The position numbers and the translations under genes were made by a program. Shown here one piece after another: positions 1 to 5,104 of a stretch of 5,104 nucleotides of DNA (its first letter is position 1; each line of letters starts with the position of its first letter). This DNA is from JAWOGN01 sp046496815 (GTDB lineage: Bacteria > Desulfobacterota > DSM-4660 > Desulfatiglandales > Desulfatiglandaceae). Where the stretch lies: contig JAWOGN010000384.1 in the NCBI GenBank assembly GCA_046496815.1, positions 1 through 5,104 on the forward strand. Reading direction: 5' to 3'. The notes below the pieces were generated by a model. It saw only the letters and a program-made list of their open reading frames with translations, was not told the origin of the DNA and did not search any database.

Positions 1-61
1 CGACAAGGTTTTTGTTGGTGGTTGCTTCTTATCGTCCACCGCACGGGCGTATTTGGAGAAT

Positions 62-1156
62 ATGCGTGTATCACGAGGACGAGGGGGAAGTGTACCGCGT
101 ACCCTTAGTCGCAGAGAAATGGAAGAACGACTAGAACAGCTTCTGAGGCAGCGTGGGGAACCATTCATTAACACGATCAGGGACCAAGCCAGAGATATAG
201 CAAAAAAACTGAAAACCGAAGATGAGTTCAAAAAGCTTGATGAGCTGATCGGCTCACTGTTGGGAACGCGGGATGCTGAACTGCAAAGCGGTGTTGGCAA
301 AGCCAGAAAAATGGGTGCACCCTATGACCCGGACCGGCTCAACGCTTTCATAAGACTTTTTGAGTCGCTGCATCGTAGTGCGCCAGTCCAGAGATCCTCT
401 CTGGCTACGTCACCACAGGCCAAGGCAAACCTGGCATTCTTTGAGGCCTATTTTTCCAATTTCATTGAAGGAACCGAGTTCGGTGTCGATGAAGCAGCAA
501 ACATCGTGTTTGCAGGGCACATCCCTAGTGACAGGCCAGAGGATGCGCACGATGTTCTGGGAACCTTTCGCATTGTTTCTGACGAATCAGAAATGGCAAA
601 GCTGTCGAAGAAACCGGATGAATTGAAGCGAATATTAACATCCCGACACGCGGTGTTGATGCAGCTGCGCCCGGATAAACTTCCAGGACGGTTTAAAGAA
701 AAAAACAACCAGGCAGGGACAACTCTTTTCGTTGCCCCGGAATTGGTTGAAGGAACCCTTGAGAAGGGATTTGAAATCTATCGTTCTTTGGAAATTCCCT
801 TCTCCCGCGCAGTGTTCATGATGTTCATGATCAGCGAAATCCATCCCTTTACTGATGGAAACGGACGAACAGCACGCATTATGATGAATGCGGAGTTGGT
901 AGCTGCTGGAGAACAAAGGATTATCATTCCAACAATATTCAGAAACAACTATCTCTCTTCTCTCAAGGCCCTGACTCATAATGGCGTGCCAGAACCAATT
1001 ATCCGCACTCTGGATTTTGCTCAGAGATACACGCGCAGTGTGAACTGGGATGATTTTGAAGAAGCCAGGCGGCAATTAAACCTAACAAATGCCTTTCTCG
1101 ATCCAACCGAGGCTGACGAGATAGGACAACGTCTTGTGCTCTATCAGGGAGGTTAG
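62..1156 (+). CDS. Fic-domain protein, probable class II AMP-transferase (AMPylase)
   Basis: Fic proteins usually transfer AMP from ATP to a hydroxyl group of a target protein. Numbered from the ATG at 62 (364 residues), the full catalytic motif HPFTDGNGRTAR lies at residues 261-272, with the catalytic His at 261 and phosphate-binding Gly/Asn/Arg following. Upstream, residues 132-137 read SNFIEG, which fits the inhibitory (S/T)xxxE(G/N) motif. Its position N-terminal to the catalytic motif marks a self-inhibited class II Fic that needs no separate antitoxin. A target-docking flap probably lies near residues 204-229. The first 35 residues are basic and probably disordered. Start choice is uncertain: ATG 62 has GGAG only three bases upstream, TTG 53 is an alternative in the same frame, and no stop separates the frame from the left window edge, so the gene could begin outside. 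The target protein cannot be inferred. Family assignment is firm; enzymatic activity is inferred from intact motifs. Confidence 0.93.
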   Translation: MRVSRGRGGSVPRTLSRREMEERLEQLLRQRGEPFINTIRDQARDIAKKLKTEDEFKKLDELIGSLLGTRDAELQSGVGKARKMGAPYDPDRLNAFIRLFESLHRSAPVQRSSLATSPQAKANLAFFEAYFSNFIEGTEFGVDEAANIVFAGHIPSDRPEDAHDVLGTFRIVSDESEMAKLSKKPDELKRILTSRHAVLMQLRPDKLPGRFKEKNNQAGTTLFVAPELVEGTLEKGFEIYRSLEIPFSRAVFMMFMISEIHPFTDGNGRTARIMMNAELVAAGEQRIIIPTIFRNNYLSSLKALTHNGVPEPIIRTLDFAQRYTRSVNWDDFEEARRQLNLTNAFLDPTEADEIGQRLVLYQGG

Positions 1157-1458
1157 GAAAGGTACATGATTATCACACAATTGACGACCCGGACGGGATT
1201 TTCTGGTAATGTAGCATTTGTCGAGATATGGCGCATTGCCCATATGTAGGTCAAAGGGCTATGGAGTACGAAATCAAACAGATGGAGACCGATGTTGTAG
1301 AAGACAGCCGGACGTTGACCTTCTGCCCGCCCTGAACGACGGAGTTTTACGGAACAAGGTGATAAGAATCGGCACAGGAAGCAGCCATTAATTGACTGCG
1401 CCTCGGCCGCATCGCCCGGTATGCGGGACCACACCGGGAGGTTCGAGAAGTTTAGGTC

Positions 1459-1569
1459 ATGAGAGACGAGGTTCGCAAACAGCAAATATTGTCGCGTGTC
1501 GCTAAAGCTAGATTGACCAACCGGTATGCCGGTGATAAAGTACATGTAATTCACTTACTAGACGGTTGA
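1459..1569 (+). CDS. possible small ORF, 36 residues, function unknown
   Basis: An ATG-started frame of 36 codons ends at a TGA four bases before the ATG of the downstream ATPase. The product would be small and basic at its N-terminus (begins MRDEVRKQQILSRVAKARL), with no cysteine, signal peptide or membrane segment. An in-frame TAG two codons upstream fixes the start. The ribosome binding site is weak: AGG lies only two bases before the ATG and GAGAAG eight bases before. Its placement would suit translational coupling to the ATPase, which itself lacks a clear ribosome binding site. A frame this short is easily produced by chance, so this is a candidate only. Confidence 0.2.
   Translation: MRDEVRKQQILSRVAKARLTNRYAGDKVHVIHLLDG
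1513..1541 (+). promoter_or_regulatory. candidate sigma70-type promoter for the ATPase gene
   Basis: TTGACC at 1513-1518 (five of six against TTGACA) is followed after exactly 17 bases by TAAAGT at 1536-1541 (four of six against TATAAT). This predicts transcription starting near 1548 and a leader of about 26 bases. The spacer contains the small dyad ACCGG-TATG-CCGGT at 1520-1533, a position where a bound regulator would block polymerase. If the promoter is real, the 36-residue frame at 1459 would not lie on this transcript. The match is moderate and was found by eye. Confidence 0.3.
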
Positions 1570-1573
1570 TAAT

Positions 1574-2878
1574 ATGGATACAACGCGCCTTCTTGAAATA
1601 TTGGTCAGTTACAATCGCTTCTGGACGACTGGACATGTCGAGGCAGGGATTAGTCGGGATTTGTTATTGCGATGCTTGTCTCAGGTCGATACGAAGGAAA
1701 TCGTTGTCCTGAAAGGGGTGCGTCGTTGCGGCAAGTCTACACTGTTGGCGCAAATAATGGATGCTCTGCTTGGCCAGGGCATTCAGCCCCGGCAGTTGTT
1801 ACGGGTTAACCTGGAAGAACCTCTTTTTGCCCCTGAGGCGTCGGTAGAGTTGCTCGAACAGATTTACCGTACCTGGCGGGAACGGATTTGTCCGGAAGGG
1901 AAGGGGTATCTTTTCCTATACGAGATTCAGAATATTTCAGGTTGGGAAGGGTGGGTACGTGGTCGCAGTGATACCGAGGATGTGAAGATCTTCGTAACCG
2001 GTTCCTCGGCACAGATGCTCTCCCGTGAGATCGGCACTAAGTTGACTGGCCGGCAGGTTTCGTTCGAGGTCTATCCACTTTCATTCAGTGAATATTTGCG
2101 ATTCAAAGATATCAAAATTCAATCAGGGCTTGAGTATATTGCAGAAAAGACACTGATTCGTCATCACTTTCACGATTACCTCAAGTACGGCGGCTTTCCA
2201 GAAGTTGCCCTTAAAGAAAATGACGAGGATCGTGAGATTTTGCTGAAAAACTACTTCGAGGATATCCTCTACCGGGATATTGTGACCCGCCATGAGATTC
2301 GTGACGTTGCTAATCTGCGAAATTTAGCGGTCTTTCTGATGACCAACAATACCCGGAAGACCAGTGTCAATAAGCTCAAAAATAACTTTTCCATTTCTCA
2401 AGATAAGACCGAAAATTATCTCTCGGCAATTCTTGAAAGCTACCTGACGTTCCAGTTACAGAAATTCAGCTGGTCCCTAAAAAGTGTCCAGAGAGCCGGG
2501 TTCAAACCTTACGCTATCGATACCGGGTTGCGCAACCGGGTGGCATTTTCCTTTTCAGCGGAAGCCGGTCGCCTTGTCGAGAACGTCGTCCATAACCATC
2601 TGCATCGTTGCCATGAAGACGTTTTTTTTGGCGAAGATGATGGCGAAACTGATTTCCTTGTCAAGCAAGGTATGACGATAACGCAGCGTATCCAAGTCTG
2701 GTACGAGGATGACCCCCAGGCAGAAATCCCCGAGCGTGAACTGGCCGCTTTCAGTAATTTAATAAAGGACAAGGCAGAGTGTCTTCTGCTCACCAACGAA
2801 CTGGAAACCGAAATGGCGGTTGGAGACACCCATGTACGTTGTTTGCCGGTTCTTAAGTATCTTTTGTTGGGGGCTTGA
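1574..2878 (+). CDS. ATP-binding protein, AAA/DUF4143 family, variant Walker B
   Basis: This 434-residue protein has the two-part layout of a large prokaryotic family of orphan ATPases: an N-terminal AAA-type domain and a C-terminal DUF4143 domain, often compared with restriction-nuclease folds. Walker A is GVRRCGKST at residues 48-56. The Walker B region at 113-119 reads LFLYEIQ where the family normally has LFLDEIQ, so the Mg-coordinating Asp is Tyr116; the following Glu117 remains. TGSSAQML at 142-149 fits sensor 1, and KLTGRQVSFEVYPLSFSEYL at 156-175 is a family hallmark. Further family signatures are YGGFPEV (205-211), DTGLRN (316-321), GRLVENVV (332-339) and ETDFLV (358-363). Length is normal and there is no frameshift. 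ATG 1574 is chosen because the family's usual N-terminal stretch begins soon after it, although no good ribosome binding site precedes it. Biological role is unknown for most members. Confidence 0.92.
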   Translation: MDTTRLLEILVSYNRFWTTGHVEAGISRDLLLRCLSQVDTKEIVVLKGVRRCGKSTLLAQIMDALLGQGIQPRQLLRVNLEEPLFAPEASVELLEQIYRTWRERICPEGKGYLFLYEIQNISGWEGWVRGRSDTEDVKIFVTGSSAQMLSREIGTKLTGRQVSFEVYPLSFSEYLRFKDIKIQSGLEYIAEKTLIRHHFHDYLKYGGFPEVALKENDEDREILLKNYFEDILYRDIVTRHEIRDVANLRNLAVFLMTNNTRKTSVNKLKNNFSISQDKTENYLSAILESYLTFQLQKFSWSLKSVQRAGFKPYAIDTGLRNRVAFSFSAEAGRLVENVVHNHLHRCHEDVFFGEDDGETDFLVKQGMTITQRIQVWYEDDPQAEIPERELAAFSNLIKDKAECLLLTNELETEMAVGDTHVRCLPVLKYLLLGA

Positions 2879-2965
2879 TGAAGGATATTTTTTATCGTGA
2901 AACGGATGCGCCCGTCAAATGCCAGATCCTCTGTCCATTAGAGTTATGGGGAATCAACGAACTTT

Positions 2966-4261
2966 TTAAGATTTCTGTTTTCCGGGGCTACTGTAAAGCA
3001 CATCCAATTCAGCCTTCATCTCTTCTTCTTGCTGTATCTGCCAGGCCATTTCGTCCGCACTATCCCATTTATAAATGTAAACACCAAAGCCTTTTGCGCC
3101 CTGATTTAGCAGGTCAATGGTCATCCCGGCAGCTTCCAGCTCAGACAACAGCGGGCTCCACACACTGGCATCGATGTCTCTGTCGCCAGGGTTGTTAGTA
3201 AAGCAAATAGGGTAGGGGTACGTGACGCCATCAATTGTCGTTGGATATCCACCCATCAGCTTTGCGAGGGAAATTGCTGCAGTGAGTTGTAGTAACGGCG
3301 GGGTATGGTTCGGGTAATGTAAGCACTGATTGAGGAAAAATGACAACTCAACATCAGTCCTAAGCGGCGGTGCCCATTGGGATTTATAGACGTCGACATC
3401 TTCTTCGTATGAACAGAGCATTTTTTCAGCTTCGCCTTTGAGTCTCAGTCTCTCATTTTCCATCACCTGACTTGACAAACCTGCACGCTGAACTTGAAGC
3501 AGAGACTCGATTTGGGTCAAGGTGGCCCGTCGTGCATCAATATTCAGTAGCGATAGGCCAAGTTGCTTGCGAATATGGTTGCAGCAATCTTCCTGAGGAA
3601 TGATTTCACCAATAAGCGCTGACCCGGTGCCGCATTCTTCCAAATCAAGATTGTCCTCCAAAAATTGTCTCAGCGCGCTGTTGTAGGCCAGGTTTAGTTT
3701 CTCTTTTAATTCCATCTCCTGCTTGATGAGATCGGTCTGCCATTCAAACTGTGGGTGAAGATAATCTGTTTTCGGGTAGGTGCACTGGTCAAATATTGGA
3801 TTAAAAGAGAGATCCTTATCAGAACTGCACCCCTCCCACGGGCACCAGTGACGCCAGATCCATGTCGGCACCTGTTTCCATGCCGGCAACTGATCGCCTG
3901 GTTTTTGTTCAATAGCTTTCCATAACGGAACATGGGAACCACTGGCAGATCCTTTAAAAATCGGCAACCAGGGCCCGACCAGAAAGCTCCTTACCGCCCC
4001 TGCCAGATCCGGAGACCGATCAATCTTTGTGACCGTTGTCAGATTAGCCGGGGCCCCCTGTGCCCAATGTCCCCAACGGGTTGCTTGAGTCTTTCCTTCC
4101 CCTTCTTTTTTATTAGCCGCCTGCGCCAGCTGATAATTGGTGATTTTCTCTTTTCCTGATTTGAGCATCAAGCTGCGCTTACACGCATGGGTCCACACAC
4201 GGGTACGCAAAGAGAAGAGATCTCGTTGAGCTCTTTTTTTCTCGTCCGTCATTTTTTTCAT
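2966..4261 (-). CDS. hypothetical protein, 431 residues, not recognised
   Basis: I cannot assign this protein to a named family. It is probably real: the frame is long and open, and its ATG follows a strong ribosome binding site, GGAGGT, four bases upstream. Residues 1-60 are strongly basic (begins MKKMTDEKKRAQRDLFSLR). Residues 15-100 resemble, in spacing of Trp, Gly and Pro only, short DNA-binding-like regions of other hypothetical proteins (RVWTHACKRSL, TRWGHWAQG, then FLVGP), so DNA binding is a guess. Residues 127-145 are Trp-rich (five Trp in 16 positions) and include CPWEGC. Residues about 175-290 look mostly helical and charged, with possible coiled coil. The C-terminal 90 residues contain ASVWSPLLSELEAAGM and GFGVYIYKWD. 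No signal peptide or membrane helix is visible. It converges on the ATPase gene and diverges from the phosphoesterase. The palindrome 11 bases upstream of its ATG probably controls it, possibly by autoregulation. Confidence 0.75.
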   Translation of the reverse strand: MKKMTDEKKRAQRDLFSLRTRVWTHACKRSLMLKSGKEKITNYQLAQAANKKEGEGKTQATRWGHWAQGAPANLTTVTKIDRSPDLAGAVRSFLVGPWLPIFKGSASGSHVPLWKAIEQKPGDQLPAWKQVPTWIWRHWCPWEGCSSDKDLSFNPIFDQCTYPKTDYLHPQFEWQTDLIKQEMELKEKLNLAYNSALRQFLEDNLDLEECGTGSALIGEIIPQEDCCNHIRKQLGLSLLNIDARRATLTQIESLLQVQRAGLSSQVMENERLRLKGEAEKMLCSYEEDVDVYKSQWAPPLRTDVELSFFLNQCLHYPNHTPPLLQLTAAISLAKLMGGYPTTIDGVTYPYPICFTNNPGDRDIDASVWSPLLSELEAAGMTIDLLNQGAKGFGVYIYKWDSADEMAWQIQQEEEMKAELDVLYSSPGKQKS

Positions 4262-4265
4262 GCCG

Positions 4266-4271
4266 ACCTCC
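4266..4271 (-). promoter_or_regulatory. strong ribosome binding site of the unknown - strand gene
   Basis: On the - strand the bases read GGAGGT, followed by CGGC and then the ATG at 4261-4259. This is a near-ideal Shine-Dalgarno sequence. It decides the start in favour of the first ATG over the second one at 4252-4250, which would be 13 bases from the site. Confidence 0.8.
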
Positions 4272-4315
4272 GTATAGCAATCTACTATACAAATTTGTAT
4301 AGTAAATTGCTACAC
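4272..4315. promoter_or_regulatory. double-dyad operator, near-perfect 44-bp palindrome
   Basis: The left arm (4272-4293) and right arm (4294-4315) are reverse complements apart from two pairs. The arms run outward from the centre AAATTT; the inner 22 bp (4283-4304) are perfect. The palindrome also resolves into two tandem smaller dyads of the form GTATAG-N7-CTATAC: 4272-4290 (exact) and 4297-4315 (right half CTACAC), with a 25-base repeat distance and AAATTT between. This is the form expected of a site bound by two dimers of a helix-turn-helix repressor. It lies immediately upstream of the ribosome binding site of the - strand gene, where that gene's promoter must be. It also lies upstream of the + strand phosphoesterase, so it could control both. 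A transcription terminator is unlikely, since the arms are AT-rich and no following T-tract is present. The binding protein is not identified. Confidence 0.75.
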
Positions 4316-4336
4316 TAAACATAAGTAAAATAAAGA

Positions 4337-4366
4337 TTGACGATATATCAAAAAGGTTAATAAGAT
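4337..4366 (+). promoter_or_regulatory. candidate promoter for the phosphoesterase
   Basis: TTGACG at 4337-4342 (five of six against TTGACA) and TAAGAT at 4361-4366 (four of six against TATAAT) are separated by 18 bases. This would start transcription near 4373 and give a leader of about 90 bases before the phosphoesterase ATG. The -10 match is modest. Use of this promoter would exclude translation of the 12-codon frame that begins at 4365. Confidence 0.3.
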
Positions 4367-4402
4367 GAATGCACAGATGGTGCAAGATGATCAAGTGGGT
4401 TA

Positions 4403-4468
4403 ATGTCCTCTTTGCTGACCATGAAGCAGAAGCTTGGAGAACCAGTCCGAAAGAGGGAGAAGAAATGA
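4403..4468 (+). CDS. possible 21-residue leader ORF coupled to the phosphoesterase
   Basis: An ATG at 4403 opens a 21-codon frame, with an internal ATG at 4421 that would give MKQKLGEPVRKREKK. Its TGA stop (4466-4468) overlaps the phosphoesterase ATG (4465-4467) in the ATGA arrangement typical of translational coupling. Upstream, a 12-codon frame at 4365-4403, preceded by AAGG eight bases before its ATG, ends in TAA sharing one base with this ATG (TAATG). The product would be highly basic at its C-terminus. Frames this short arise often by chance, and the ribosome binding site of this one is weak. Confidence 0.2.
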   Translation: MSSLLTMKQKLGEPVRKREKK

Positions 4469-5104
4469 AAATCCAAATCCTGAGTGATCTGCATTGCGAG
4501 TTTGAGGCCATTACGCCAATGAGCACATACCAGCAGGCGCGCTGGATCCGTATGACCGAAACGCCGGCTGATGTGCTGATCGCAGCTGGTGATACCCACA
4601 CAAAAGGGCGTGGCCCGGCGGTGTTGGCTGAACGATTCGGAAATAAAAAAATCATTGCGGTCGCCGGCAATCACGAGTATTACGGCCAAACCTACCCGCA
4701 TCATCTGAGCAAGATCCAGCGCAACGCCGAGCTGTTTGACAACGTCCATTTTCTGGAAAACCAGGCGGTTGAGATCGAGGACGTGGTCTTTGTGGGGTGC
4801 TCACTCTGGACAAATCTCAAGCTATGGGAATCCGGGCCATTTGCGGGGTTGTACAGCAAACCAGAAACCATTCGTGAAATCGAAAATGGCATGAACGACT
4901 ATTCGAGAATTAAGTACTTTGACGGCCACCGCCATCGAAAGTTGACGCCAAACGACCTGGTCAAGGTGTATCTGGATAGTGTCCGCTGGTTGCGTGAGCA
5001 GTTTGAAATCCACCGAGGGCGAAAAATCGTGGTTATCACGCACATGGCGCCAAGCTTTCAGTCGGTTCCGGAGAGCTACCAGCAAGATGTTTTAAGCGCG
5101 GCTT
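4465..5104 (+). CDS. metallophosphoesterase (calcineurin-like), 3' end beyond the window
   Basis: The first 213 codons of a binuclear-metal phosphoesterase are present; the frame runs off the right edge. Metal-binding motifs appear in order: SDLHCEF with Asp8 and His10, AAGDTH with Asp43, GNHEYYG with Asn69 and His70, and VVITHMAPS with His193. The final GHxH motif would lie outside the window. Residues 110-117 (VGCSLWTN) and 144-149 (NDYSRI) match a bacterial subgroup of about 250-280 residues, so perhaps 40-70 residues are missing. The cytoplasmic enzyme would hydrolyse phosphomonoesters or phosphodiesters; the substrate cannot be read from sequence. ATG 4465 is chosen because it has AGGGAG five bases upstream and gives the canonical family N-terminus MKIQILSDLH. 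An in-frame ATG at 4387 would add 26 residues but has a poor ribosome binding site. Confidence 0.92.
   Translation, partial: MKIQILSDLHCEFEAITPMSTYQQARWIRMTETPADVLIAAGDTHTKGRGPAVLAERFGNKKIIAVAGNHEYYGQTYPHHLSKIQRNAELFDNVHFLENQAVEIEDVVFVGCSLWTNLKLWESGPFAGLYSKPETIREIENGMNDYSRIKYFDGHRHRKLTPNDLVKVYLDSVRWLREQFEIHRGRKIVVITHMAPSFQSVPESYQQDVLSAA

Larger units (their letters stand above)
1157..1573. other. 417-base intergenic region with dyads and no convincing large gene
   Basis: All three + frames are broken by stops. The only long - strand frame starts at a GTG without a ribosome binding site and resembles no family I know. The stretch contains a 6-bp stem CCCGGT/ACCGGG at 1415-1438 and a 5-bp dyad ACCGG/CCGGT at 1520-1533. 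Both include the 9-base word CCGGTATGC, and the two copies are 105 bases apart. Imperfect 18-base direct repeats (13 of 18 identical, core GTACATG) sit near its two ends at 1159-1176 and 1537-1554. No rho-independent terminator follows the Fic gene: the CCC/GGG stem near 1188-1197 is too short. It may be a decayed gene, a small element remnant or a non-coding RNA locus; the sequence does not decide. Confidence 0.6.

Noticed and set aside
635..1075. 146-residue - strand frame inside the Fic gene
   Set aside because: It is antisense to the conserved Fic catalytic region and has no family features.
1188..1204. Possible terminator after the Fic gene (CCC-GGAC-GGG followed by ATTTT)
   Set aside because: The stem is only three to four pairs and the T-run is too short for a rho-independent terminator.
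1411..1450. Resemblance of the CCCGGTATGCGGG...ACCGGGAGGTTCG stretch to group II intron domain V
   Set aside because: The catalytic AGC/CGT triad and the 34-base hairpin geometry are missing, and no intron boundary or reverse transcriptase is present.
1153..1554. 133-residue - strand open frame in the spacer
   Set aside because: It begins at a GTG without a ribosome binding site, overlaps the Fic stop, and its sequence resembles no protein family I know and shows no domain motif.
2902..2915. Small dyad ACGG-ATGCGC-CCGT between the convergent genes as a bidirectional terminator
   Set aside because: The stem is four pairs, with no adjacent T-tract on either strand in the right place.
3932..4159. 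75-residue + frame within the unknown - strand gene
   Set aside because: It is antisense to a longer frame with a strong ribosome binding site and has no good start signal of its own.
4179..5085. Several - strand frames of 63-163 residues opposite the phosphoesterase
   Set aside because: They overlap the clear metal-binding motifs of the + strand enzyme and run through the palindrome and control region; they are antisense shadows.

Overview
This 5.1 kb window reads as bacterial accessory DNA of moderate GC, with Shine-Dalgarno-type starts and loose gene packing. The protein families (a Fic enzyme, a DUF4143-type ATPase, a calcineurin-like phosphoesterase) are typical of Gram-negative bacteria, probably a proteobacterium or a Desulfobacterota member. 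The sequence alone does not fix the taxon. No rRNA, tRNA, CRISPR array or transposase is visible.

Layout. (1) Positions 62-1156, + strand: a Fic-domain protein, probably a class II AMP-transferase carrying its own inhibitory helix. Its frame is open to the left window edge. (2) Positions 1157-1573: a 417-base spacer without a convincing large gene. It holds two GC-rich dyads sharing the word CCGGTATGC, a candidate promoter with one of these dyads in its spacer, and a possible 36-residue ORF ending just before the next gene. (3) Positions 1574-2878, + strand: an ATP-binding protein of the AAA/DUF4143 type with an intact Walker A, but with Tyr in place of the usual Walker B Asp. (4) Positions 2966-4261, - strand: a 431-residue protein of unrecognised function, convergent with the ATPase. 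(5) Positions 4262-4464: an AT-rich divergent control region. Its main feature is a near-perfect 44-bp palindrome made of two stacked GTATAG-N7-CTATAC dyads, placed directly upstream of the strong ribosome binding site of the - strand gene. (6) Position 4465 to the window end, + strand: the first 213 codons of a metallophosphoesterase, running off the right edge.

How the parts relate. There is no clear operon. The Fic and ATPase genes share direction but are 417 bases apart. The unknown gene and the phosphoesterase diverge from the palindrome and may be co-regulated through it. The most notable items are the double-dyad operator, the unrecognised 431-residue protein it adjoins, the Walker B substitution, and a chain of overlapping very short reading frames (TAATG, then ATGA) leading into the phosphoesterase start. 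I found no clear evidence of a complete, previously undescribed system. The palindrome plus the unknown protein is the best candidate for something undescribed.
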